DNA of 64,000 nucleotides. It comes from Hemicordylus capensis. Lineage: Eukaryota > Chordata > Lepidosauria > Squamata > Cordylidae. The translations under genes were made by a program, and so were the position numbers. The stretch covers positions 97,319,501 through 97,383,500 of the forward strand of contig NC_069659.1 of the NCBI RefSeq assembly GCF_027244095.1. Reading direction: 5' to 3'. Below, in pieces: positions 12,339 through 22,189 of the stretch. A model generated the notes under the pieces. That model had not been told where the DNA came from, ran no database searches, and worked only from the letters and a program-made list of their open reading frames with translations. The first letter of the stretch is position 1. Every line of letters begins with the position of its first letter.

Positions 12339-12780
12339 AGGCAATTCACATGATGGGAGAAAATCGGGCTAGTGGAGGCTAGCCCGATTTTCTCCCATCA
12401 TGAAAACCACCGGGCTCGGCTGCGAGCCTGGTGGTTCTTCAGCAAGTAACCTGCTAAACTACCCCTGCCCTAAAACCAGGTTTGCGGAGCGAGTGCTCCG
12501 CAAACCCGTTTTTTTGAATCGTGTGTTGTTGTGGCGCGGCTCCGCACCACGGCAACTCACGAGTAGACCCCTGACCGGGAGGCTTAAAAGCAGCCTCCTG
12601 GCTTAGGGGTCTCTCCAGCATGCCCTGAGCACTTGCGCAGGGCATGCTGGAGCTTCCAGGGGCCACACGGCCTCCCAGCCTCTGCAACACAGCCAGCTGT
12701 TGTGTGGGCGGCCGCTTCGGCTAAGCCCGCTCTCCCCACTAACCCTCCCCAGGCAGCTCCCACTGATCATGGGAACTGCC
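12339..12780. mobile_element. Multi-hairpin MITE
   Basis: Inverted ends AGGCAATTCACATGA / TCATGGGAACTGCCT are flanked by TCCAAG on both sides (12333-12338 and 12781-12786). The inside is a chain of short hairpins: gaaaatcgggctag/ctagcccgattttc, ggtttgcggagc/gctccgcaaacc, cagcatgccctg/cagggcatgctg. Relatives are at 9128-9545, 16573-16745, 19302-19795, 20070-20400, 37418-37740 and 56165-56350. Confidence 0.8.
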
Positions 12781-12827
12781 TCCAAGTCTGCTAGAACTAT
12801 GAGCTTAGTGACACAAACACTAAGTCA

Positions 12828-13072
12828 GATATCCGCAGTTTAAGCTCACTGTTGGACTTTATGAGAGCCCTAAAAACTTACTTGTCTGGCCTGGCCTTCC
12901 AAGGTTTGTAAATTGTTTTTTAAAGTATTTTAATTAGTTTTAAATGGTTTTAAATGGTTTTTAAATTGTTTTTATATTGTTTAGCACTGTGTTTTAAATG
13001 GTGTGTGTTTTAAATTTGTTGTACACAGCCCAGATCCTTTGTGTGGGGCGGTTTATAAATGTAATAAATAAT
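12828..13072 (+). mobile_element. L2-clade LINE 3' end
   Basis: Starts in the last RT codons (ctttatgagagccctaaaaa), then a run of TTTTAAATGG-type repeats and the tail GGGGCGGTTTATAAATGTAATAAATAATAA. Directly follows the hairpin MITE at 12339-12780. Confidence 0.8.
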
Positions 13073-13441
13073 AAGTCACTTTCTGTGGGCACAGATCAAA
13101 TTCTATTTAGAAACATTCATAATTATGTTTAATTATAGAGCATAATTAGTCTGGGAAGAATTGACGAGAATAAAAATCAATGGCATTCTTATGGCAGAAG
13201 TATTCACATCTTACAGGTTGATCATTTAGTCAAGAACAGACAATGGCAGCTTACTAAAAATAAAACAAAACCCCCAAACACTCAATTTTGTAACACTGAA
13301 TTGTTTCCCACAGGTTTAACTTGAAAACAGATAAGGTATTTGCTTCACAAAAGTTTTCAGTTCAAATATTGCTTATTTACAGGACAGGAATATACACAAT
13401 AACTGAAGACTGCAAGGAAGGAACAACACTTTTATAATGCA

Positions 13442-14010
13442 TTAGTATTTTTAAGCCCGTTAAAATAACAGGCGCTAGTAGGCCGGTCCTGCCGCCGCCG
13501 TTTCTCTGCCTTCCGGGTCGGGTCCGGTCCCGTCGCAGCCGTCTCTTCCTTTCCTGCTGCTGGGCCGGACCCGCCGCCGCCGCTGCCTCTCCCTTTCCTG
13601 CGGCCGGTCCGGTCCCGCTGCTGCCGCAGTTCCCCTCCCCGCGGCCGGTCTGATACCGCCGCCGTCGCCTTTCCCTTTCCTGCGGTTGGGCCGGACCTGC
13701 CGCCGCCGTTTCTCCCCTCCCCGCGGCCGGGCCGGACCCGCCGTCGCTGCCTCGGCTTTCCCTGCGGCAGGGCCGGTCCCGCCGCTGCCGCCTCTGCCCT
13801 CCCCGCAGCCCAGCCGATCCCGCGGGTGCCGCCTCTGGCCTCCCCATGGCCAGGCGACCAACTGGCCAACATGGCCGCCTGGTGCCTGCGGTCGTGTCTC
13901 CCTTGGCGTGTTCTGGGCATGCGCTCGGCGCATGCCCAGATCAGCTGAGGGAGACACGGACGCAGACACCAGAGACACGGGCGCACACGCAAGGGCTTTA
14001 TTATATAGGA
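13442..14010 (-). mobile_element. Helitron-like non-autonomous element with GC-rich minisatellite core
   Basis: On the minus strand it starts A|TCCTATATAATAAAGCCC (14010) and ends with a hairpin (GCCTGTTA/TAACGGGC) followed by TTAAAAATACTAA|T (13442). The TC start, a 3' hairpin before CTRR and insertion between A and T are Helitron marks. The core is a GC-rich array of about 50-bp units (gccggacccgccgccgccg). No Rep/helicase is present, and the Arg/Gly-rich open frames across it are compositional. Confidence 0.7.
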
Positions 14011-14188
14011 TTCTCAAGCATGCTTACTGGGGAAAGTGTTCAAGTAAGTAATCATTGACGTCTAGGACTGACTTGTGAGACAGTCAACATTTGTAACAAC
14101 ATCATCATCATCATCATCATCAATGGAGCTCTGGTGGATGTAAAAGAAATGAATACAAATCTAGTTGGAACATTTCACAAGACTGTAA

Positions 14189-14194
14189 TTTATT
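14189..14194 (-). terminator. Candidate polyadenylation signal for ICOSLG
   Basis: AATAAA on the minus strand (TTTATT on the plus strand), 259 bases beyond the tentative stop codon. It is meaningful only if the last exon at 14463 is right. Confidence 0.3.
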
Positions 14195-14452
14195 CTGAGC
14201 TTTAAAGTGTGTGTCTCAAGACCAAGCCAATCATCACAGATGTCTGGGGGAGGGGTGGTGGTGGACACTAACAGATTTTGGCTCAGAATGCTGAAAATTG
14301 ATGAATGAAGACCAAAGTAAAGATATTCTAACAACACTTATGGCAACTCCATGAAATTATTTGAAATGAAGAATGAGCACCCACGAACTCCAGTCCTAAT
14401 TTATGAGGATGAAACTAATTTAGTCAAATGCTAGGTGGAGAGTCAGTCCCCT

Positions 14453-14463
14453 TTAAAAGGATT
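14453..14463 (-). CDS. ICOSLG: ICOSLG last coding exon (tentative)
   Basis: A strong acceptor (CCTTTTTTTCTTCAG) is followed, in the phase-1 frame required by exon 6, by two bases and TCC-TTT-TAA. This adds Glu-Ser-Phe and a stop, for 293 residues in total. A very short coding part in the last exon is also seen in the mammalian gene. A canonical AATAAA lies about 260 bases further 3' at 14189-14194. A rival acceptor with a longer open tail ends at 8152 on the minus strand, so transcript evidence is needed to decide. Confidence 0.35.
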
Positions 14464-16560
14464 CTGAAGAAAAAAAGGCCATGTGTCAGAGTAAACTTGA
14501 TAAGAACACTTCTGCTGTTTTATTGCTCAGCAATAAAAGGGCCAAAGTTGTGAGGCCCATGGTTAAGGCTTCTCTTGGTGACATATGTTGCTGTTGCTTG
14601 GCAGAACCAGCTAGGTAGGTTTCAAGGCAGGAGAAGTACAGCAGCTAGAAAGTGCTGATAGTGGTTGTATTGCTGATGGAGCCTTAGAGTGAAAAAGACA
14701 GTTAAGGCTACTTAAGACTAGTAGTTAAGTAAGTTCAGCTGGAAAAGTTCCTTAAATGGAGATAGTCAAGAAAGATCGAGGCTGAGGAGAAGGCTAGAAG
14801 AAAAAGACTGCGAGGCAAGGCAAGGGAGAAGAGAGAAGCTGGAATCACAGTAGCTTTCCATGGTCTGGGACTGAGGTGGAACAGGTATGACAGGTATGTC
14901 TGCAGCAGCAATCACTTGCAGTCAGGTAGACTAGGCAGAGGAAGGCTTTGCTGGGCACCTTGGCTGGCAGGGGGACAGAGGACCCGGTTAAAATCTAAAT
15001 TTCCTTTCAAGGAAATTGGCAATGTAGTATAATCAGGGAGAGTCACTGCAGCCACAGTTTGTTTGGAACTGTGCCTCTAAATATTTTTAATAAGCACATC
15101 ACCTCTATTCTGTATATACTTCTGTATAGAACTAAGAGGCAAATTTACATAATACAACACAATACTTTTAGCTTAAAATACACTTTGTCTCTTTGATTGG
15201 TTCTTTCCTGCACCTAATGCCTATCCCTTTTTATCCAGGGAATTTTAAGAATAATTGGTGGCAGTGAGATTGAAAGGCAAAGAGGTGGTATAAAGGAAAC
15301 TTCAGAAATAGTTGCTGAGGCAAGATCCTCATCAAGGAAGACATCAAATGCTATAAAGATCTAAATATCTACCAGCTTAAAATGGCCCTCTTCCAATACC
15401 GGGCTGGCCAAGCACTGCATATATTGTAAGTGTATTGTTTATTTCAGCCCAAGGCCAGCATAACTGCATATATTGTTTAGCAAATGAATCCTGGAACTCA
15501 TGGATCGAGAAAACCCCCCAATTACCCATATTTCACTATTTGCTGATGGAGTGATTTCCATATTCCTTCCTTCCCATCAACTCTCCCCAGACTTAGAAGC
15601 TGCCCAATTCCCTTTTAAAGCCATCTCAGCTAGTTAGTGTGCATCACCACATCTGGTGGCAGTGACTTCTATAAATTAATAATGTTTTGTGTGAAGTACT
15701 TTTTTCTGAAAGGCTTTAGACCTGAGAGAAGCCTCCAACTGGAGGTGCCGGGATCCGTGTGTCCATCTTGGGGCTTCTTCTTCTTGCCCCACTCCAGCAT
15801 CACTAGGCCAAAGGCCTAAATACAAGACAAGGAGAGATAAATGCCTCCTGTCATGACTCCTACCAGAGCCAGAGGAGGTGTGGAGGAGGGGTTGAATCCT
15901 TGTCTGTAAGGGATTCACAGTAGGCTGCCAACATCCATTTGCCTGAGAGAGGGCTCTTCCCACCAAGGGAGTCCCACCTCAGCATCTGTGACAGTCTTTG
16001 TTTGTATGGAAGATATTTTCCTTCCATACTGAGAAGTTCTGACTGGAAGCAGCCCTCAGATGGCTCAACTTTCCTTATGGTGTCAGTCCTAGGCTGAGCC
16101 TAGAAAAGGCACTTCTAGTTTTCTTTCAGAGGATTGATTCTCTAGTGTCATCTTTTTTCTTCTTCTAAACAGCACTGGCTGCAACTATTTTTTTCACTAC
16201 CAGAATGGCAATCCATAAGGTCACATGTAAATGGTTTGCTTCAGTCCATGCTCTGCTGCAGAAAACCCACACACAAGCACCGCTGTTCAAAGGGATGCCA
16301 CTCTGTTTCCTTCAAGGTCTCTCTCAATCTCTCTTCGGCAGTCAAGACCTCTAGAAACGTACAATTTCAGCAGGAGCTTTAAAAAAAAAAGTTTAAAAGC
16401 TTTCACTTATAAACAGACAAGAGAAGACTACTTAATATGTATTTATTTATTACGTTTCTATCTCAATCTTTCTCCAAGGAACTCCAGGCACCATACATGG
16501 TTCTGCTCCCACCACTTTACTTTACCCTTAAAATAACCCAGTGAGAATGTATAAGCTGTG
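14464..16560. other. ICOSLG intron 6 sequence, nothing recognised
   Basis: No repeat family, domain or RNA could be identified; open frames are short and unmatched. Confidence 0.5.
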
Positions 16561-16572
16561 AGACAGTGAGGC

Positions 16573-16745
16573 TATTCCCATGACACACAAGTAGACCCCA
16601 ACCGCGAGGCTGCAAGCAGCCTCCTGGGCTTGGGGGCCTCTCCTGGATGCCCTGTGCACTCATGCAGGGCATGAGAGTGGTCTAAGCTCGCTCTCCCCGC
16701 AGACCCAGAAGAAGCTCTTCTCACCAGTCGTGAGAAGAGCTTCAG
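16573..16745. mobile_element. Multi-hairpin MITE, truncated relative
   Basis: Shares cagcctcctgg-cttgggggcctctcc and atgccct.tgca.gcagggcat with the element at 12.3-12.8 kb, plus a terminal hairpin gaagctcttctcac/gtgagaagagcttc. Confidence 0.7.
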
Positions 16746-17234
16746 TGACTGGCCTAAGGTCATCCAGTGAGTTTCATGGCTGACTGGGACTGAGCCTGCA
16801 TCTCCTTGCTCCCAGCCCAATTCTCTAACTACTACACTGCACCATCACCGATATTCATTTAGCGAGACAGAATCAAAACAATTTTGGGATAGAGGCTAAT
16901 TGAACCAATTCTGCATGTGGACTTGGATAGTGGGTCTCTTGCCCTTGTCTAAAACTTTATCATCTGCAGCATTCATATGCAGGTTCAAAACTTTATCACC
17001 AATACAGCATTCATATTGCGGTATCTTAAAAACAGAGGAAGGTAATATTGACAGACATAGATATACTTAAATTCTGCTTATGGACATTTAGATAAGCTAA
17101 GAAGCTAAAAATTTGTTTAGGTGTAATGAATGGTAGTTAAGCTTCTGAGCTGCCCATTTTCTGTAGGGGGGTGGCATGCACATCAGGTATGAATTTCCCA
17201 AACTCTTAAATATCACAGAAGGTGAAGGAAAGTA

Positions 17235-17582
17235 CAGTCAGCCCTCACCAACCGCAAGGGTTCCGTTCCAGGAAAACCTCTCAGTTGGCAAATTCGCGGT
17301 TAGGGGAATAGGGGTTAGGGGAATAGGGGCCACAAAAGGACTGCAAAATACAGTAAAAATTAGGGGGAAATCCCCCCAAATCTCTAAGAGTGAATGAGTG
17401 AGTGAAGGGGACCCCCGAAAATGACCCCCGACCCCCTAAAGTCACAAAAAACCCCAAATGGGGGCGGGGACTCACCAGACCACAGATACTCAGGTCGTGG
17501 TTGGTGAGACCGGTCACAATTTCCCAGTCGTGGCTACTCAAATCCGTGATTGGGAAACCTGTGGTTGGCGAGGGATGACGGC
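17235..17582. mobile_element. Tigger-like MITE, copy 1
   Basis: Starts after TA with CAGTCAGCCCTCACCAACCGC and ends GTTGGCGAGGGATGACG, a decayed inverted end. Non-autonomous pogo/Tigger-type element. Confidence 0.8.
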
Positions 17583-17934
17583 ATGGGATTTGGAGTGAGA
17601 CACCAAATCATGGCACACAATCAAAATGACATGTTAGGTGCCCCATTCTAGCCAACTCTGCTCAAGGAACTTTGCTTAGATTCATTCAAGAAGCCACCAT
17701 ACTATAGGACGTAATTATGGAAGTTTCTGTATCAACAACTATTTTAGGTGCAGACAGACATAGAGATGCCAGGTCACAACCTGAGATTTGCATTATGTCT
17801 TTAAAATTCCCAGTGGGGATGAGGAAGTTGATTCTTCTTGCTCTATTCCCTTTATTTTTGTACACCTCTTTCCCCACCTGCTGTGCAATGCAGTATCTGA
17901 CCAAGACTGGCAATTTCTTAATTACAGTCATCTC

Positions 17935-18414
17935 TCGTCAACCACCAGGGCTCTATTTTGGCAAAACCTCCCCATTGGCAAATTCGTGGTTGGCGAGGCA
18001 TTAAAGTCTATGGGGAACGGGGGGTTAGGGGAACCACGACCACAAAAAGTCATAAAAATAAAAGGGGAAAAATACACCACAAATGCTAAAAAATCACAAA
18101 AAATCATGTAATAGTGCCAAGAGTCACAAAGAAGAATGTGCAGATCAAACCTCTGGACATCTTTTGAACCCTCCAAAATCACTCAAAGGCATTTTTAATT
18201 GTCAAGGGACCGTAAGGTCAGCAAGGGTCACCAAAGGTCACCAAGAGGAATGAGCAGATCGAACCTCTGAACCTCCCAAAATCGCTGAATCACTAAAAAA
18301 ACCCCTCGCTAACCATGGATACTTGGGTTGCGGTTGGCAAGACCGGTCACAATTTCCTATTTGCATATATGCAAAACCACAGTTGGTAAAACCGTGGTTG
18401 GCAGGGGCTGACTG
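17935..18414. mobile_element. Tigger-like MITE, copy 2
   Basis: 480 bp with termini CAGTCATCTCTCGTCAACCAC / GTGGTTGGCAGGGGCTGACTG and TA on both sides (17933-17934, 18415-18416). Same family as copy 1, better preserved at the ends. Confidence 0.92.
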
Positions 18415-18572
18415 TACTACTATTTTAAAGAGTCACAATATGCTCAGAGATTTGGACCAACTATGTACCTATGAAAAATTGTGTACCTATGACAAATTTT
18501 CAGTTTGGAGGTCTCAAGTAAACATTTCCTCAAGAAAAACATGTTATTGGATGGTGAATATTTTCTACTTAC

Positions 18573-18608
18573 CATTGCAATTTGCTGCTGCTTCATTTTG
18601 ACAGACAT
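18573..18608 (-). CDS. ICOSLG: ICOSLG exon 6, cytoplasmic tail segment (probable)
   Basis: A 36-nt segment with a pyrimidine-rich acceptor (ATTTTCCTTTAACAG) and a GTAAGT donor. Its 1-1 phase continues the transmembrane exon, adding D-V-C-Q-N-E-A-A-A-N-C-N to the tail. As I recall, the human gene also has a 12-codon cytoplasmic exon here, but the residues are not obviously similar. The call rests on splice signals, phase and length. It lies about 150 bp outside the Tigger-like element at 17935-18414, in otherwise unique sequence. Confidence 0.55.
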
Positions 18609-19301
18609 CTGTTAAAGGAAAATAGAATTTAAGATGTACCGTGTCATAATGAGTACTATAATGCAATAAAATACTCCTTTTAACTTTTGCTAGATGACAT
18701 TTAGGGCTTCAGAACACAAATAAATTGGTTATTCAGCTGCACTCACCAGCTGGAAGAGGCAAAGTAATGAAGAGAGGATAAACTCAATAGAATCTCCCAG
18801 CATGGAATTACAGAGAAGTGGCTGAGTTCTAGGAACACAGCGGACTTATTTTGCTATGCACAAAATCCGAGTGGGGGACTACATCCATGTTACTCAGAGA
18901 TAAGGGATTTGGGCAACAATCCTACACAACGGCTACTTAAATTCTATTTACTTCAGCAGCATTAGCTTCCTGGAGTCCTGTGTTCAGGAATGCAACCCAG
19001 GGCTGGCATCCAAAAGACTGACAGGTAGGTCCTGTATTTAAACCAGGAACTTTGATGTAAAATCCCCCCCCCGCCTCATAAAAGTTCTCTATGCCCCTCA
19101 AAAGCCATTCTTAAGGGTCAGGGGCCCCCTGGTTTAGCATCTTATGTAGTCTTATGCAGAAGACAAAGGATCATTGGGGCTGCTGCAGTCAGGAACAAAA
19201 ATGGGTATGCCCTCTGTGTGTGCACAGAGATGCCCTTTTATCCTGACAGGGTTCTTGGAATCCTGGCCTATATCTAGGTGTATGAAATACTGAACAGTAA
19301 A

Positions 19302-19795
19302 GCTATGCACATGAGCAGCTAAACCCAGGCAAGGGCAGCCCAGGCTGAGTTTGGCTGCCTATGTGCACCGCACACAAATCCCGATGTTGCCCTCACGGGT
19401 TAACCTCGGCCTTTGGCCAGGGTTAAGGGCATGCTCGTGAGCCCTTGATCCCGGCGCCGGGGTCGTGTGTATACTTGGCCTTTAGCTCTGAGCCTTTAAC
19501 CTTGACCTTTAGACAGGGTTGGTGTGAGCAGGCCCTTAACCCCGGCACCAGGATTGTGTGCATGCTTGGGCTGCACAGAGCCCCAGAGCACCTGACTCCT
19601 GAGGGAATCCCCCAATGCATGGTGCACTGAAGGATTCCCAGAGACCAGGAAAACAAGTCCCGGCCTGCAGCTATCTGCACTGCACAGAGGATCGTGTGGG
19701 TGCTCAGTGGCACACCCCGAGAGGACAAAGAATCATTGGGGGTGGGGGTAGGAGGTAGGTTCCCGTCCATCCACCTGGTTGTGAGAACAGCCTCA
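19302..19795. mobile_element. Multi-hairpin MITE family member
   Basis: Ends gctatgcacatgagcagct and tgtgagaacagcc. Carries internal direct repeats (cccttgatcccggcgccggg-gtcgtgtgtat and cccttaaccccggcaccagg-attgtgtgcat). Confidence 0.65.
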
Positions 19796-20069
19796 GTGAC
19801 TTCTTAACACATTACTGCTGGAAGTTCTGCAACACAATCTCTTCTGTGGAGATAGCTCTGATAAATATATACTAGATTAGAGCTAACCTAGCTGGAGAAA
19901 ACCATTATAAATTTATGATTGTTCTATGCATTAGAATTCTCTCTTTGTTAGGGTTATATAAAAGTGCACAAGGAGAATAACCCACATAGATGGAAGGGGA
20001 CTTTTAGAGAGAGTAAAGCAAGCAAGCAGTCTACAAAAAGCAAGGGTCTTGACTTACTGCGGTTGTTGA

Positions 20070-20400
20070 CACAACCAAAAACTGGGTAGAACAAGTGTCC
20101 TATGCAGGGTTGAGAGCTGTGCACACTCTCAATTTTCGGTTGTGTGGGAGCAACCAACTAGGTAGTGGTGGGGAGTGATTGTGTGGGGGGCAGAAGCTGC
20201 ATAGGACAGCTTTTCCTCCTATCTTGGTCAAATGCTGGGTAGGATGACGCTGTCCTACCCAGCTCCTGTCTCCCACACAATCACTTCTCCCTCCTCATAC
20301 CTTGTTTGCTCCCACACAACTGGAGACGGGGAGTGCACACAGCTTCCAAACTTGGGTAGGATACTTGTCCTACCCAGCTTTTGGTTATGTGAACAGCCTC
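20070..20400. mobile_element. Multi-hairpin MITE family member
   Basis: Inverted blocks acacaaccaaaaactgggta-g / ctacccagcttttggttatgt form the outer stem; inner pairs ctgggtaggat/tcctacccag and ccacacaatca/tgattgtgtgg. Ends in the shared gtgaacagcctcac. Confidence 0.7.
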
Positions 20401-20573
20401 ACTGTCTTTGCAGCTCTTAGCAAATATGTATTGGACTGTGTGGATCAACATGTCCTAGATGGCCTCCATGATTAATAAAGTGTCATGTGGGTGTGGGTTT
20501 TATTCTGCCCCTTATTCACTGATGCTTACATTGTGGTTGTCCCACTGTTTTGAATATGCCTAGTAGTTGATAT

Positions 20574-20878
20574 AAGCCACCTAATGGCGCAGCAGGAAAG
20601 CAACCTGCCTAGAGAGCAGGAGGCTGTTGGTTTGAATCCCCGCTGGGATGTTTCCCAGAATATGGAAAACTCCTATATTGGGCAGCAGCAATATAGGAAG
20701 ATGCTGAAAGGCATCATTTCATACTGTGCAGGAGGTGGCAATGATAATTGGCCATTGTATTCTACCATACATTCCTACCATATTCTACCATAATTTGCCT
20801 GTATTCTACCAAGAAAACCACATGGCTCTGTGGTCACCAGGAGTCGACACTGACTCGATGGCACAACCTTTCCTTTTC
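20574..20878 (+). mobile_element. Sauria-type SINE (tRNA head, BovB-like tail), full length
   Basis: The head is tRNA-like: an A-box-like TGGCGCAGCAGG and a B box GGTTTGAATCC. The body is shared with the other copies (tattgggcagcagcaatata). The tail GAGTCGACACTGACTCGATG-GCAC matches the 3' end of the BovB LINE at 7103-7126. A 12-bp target duplication, agtagttgatat, flanks it at 20562-20573 and 20879-20890. Confidence 0.95.
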
Positions 20879-20890
20879 AGTAGTTGATAT

Positions 20891-22181
20891 GGCCAATGTG
20901 ATTGGCTGATTAACCACTGGACTTAAGCAATAATATTAATTTGTTTAAAAACACAAAGTACAGACATATGTTAAGCTACAGATTAAATTTTATATCCAGC
21001 AGATGTTCTTTCTCTACAAATAAACCCAAACAGAGTATAAACAACATCAAGCTGCATGCATAATGCTGAGAGTGATCCAGGCCTGAATTTCTCAAGTGAC
21101 ATTTTTGGTCATCCCTTTTAGATATCTGAAATTTCACAGCTGCCGCAAAGCAAAAGCATGACTGGGGATGACATATAGTTTGCTTCCTGCCTCAGATTCT
21201 ATTAAGGATACATTCACAAGTTTTCTGAAACAACTTTTAAGCAGACCCATAGTGCACTCTAGTAGCATCATACTCCTACCGGATAGTGGCCTTTTCTCTC
21301 TCTCTATGTCTAGCTAGAGGACTAAGATGTCTTCATACTTTAAGAAACAAGGTCATGCTTATGATCCATTATCCTTCTGTATGCCACTGAATTGTAAGTA
21401 AAGTGGCTCTTATCCCATCATATACTTTTACAGTAGGAAGCCTAGCACATTTCTAGCCAGCAGCAATTTTTATGATTCGGAGGATAAACAGGCAGCTGGT
21501 TGTTGCCTTTTATGCACCTGGCTTCCTGCCTGACAGTTACTTAGGAGGAGTATATGTTGGCAAAGCTCAGCTACTATAGTTCATGTTTTTTCTCTGGCTC
21601 CCAGTTGTAACAGATTTTTTTATTTTTTAAAAAAGTTCTACATGTTCCAGCTGCTAGCACTAGCCAGGATGAGAGGAGACAGGGATTAAGATTGTGGCAG
21701 AATTCTTGCATAGAAGTAGGACTCTGAAAGCTCTCCAAGTTTTGAGTATCCAGCTTATGTGGACTACAAAAATGCAATATGCCATCTTCTATGCATCGCT
21801 CTAGGTGATCCGATAGCCTTCCCCAGGTCTCGTCCTATGTCTGTTTCCCCTTTCATAGCTGCTGAATATGTGGGCATCTTCTGTATGGGTCACTGTAGTA
21901 TCCCTTCAGTCTCCCAAGCCATGAATGAATGAACAAATGGAAAGCTCCACGAAGCTTAGCATGCATACAAATCCACCTTAAAACACTGTTTCCTCACTTG
22001 GAGTGAGGCCAGCTTCCCTCCCACTGAATCCCTCTTGCATTTGACAGACTTTACTTTCCAGTGATTTGAATGCTGCCTCTTGTACCTCTCCTCATGCTTC
22101 ATGTGGGCTGACTGATTTTTTTAAAAGTATGACAGCAGAGAGCAGCAGGAGGGTGCAGGTCTATCTTTGGCTTCCCTGCTA
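20891..22181. other. ICOSLG intron 5 sequence, nothing recognised
   Basis: Unique-looking AT-rich sequence between a SINE and the fold-back hAT; no domain seen in any frame. Confidence 0.5.
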
Positions 22182-22189
22182 GTAGATAT

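Noticed and set aside
13377-14017. Long Arg/Gly/Ala-rich minus-strand open frames
   Set aside because: They come from a GC-rich minisatellite inside a Helitron-like element; several frames are open at once, a composition effect.
20579-20650. tRNA-like sequence with A and B boxes
   Set aside because: It is the head of a SINE with body, BovB-like tail and target duplication, not a tRNA gene.
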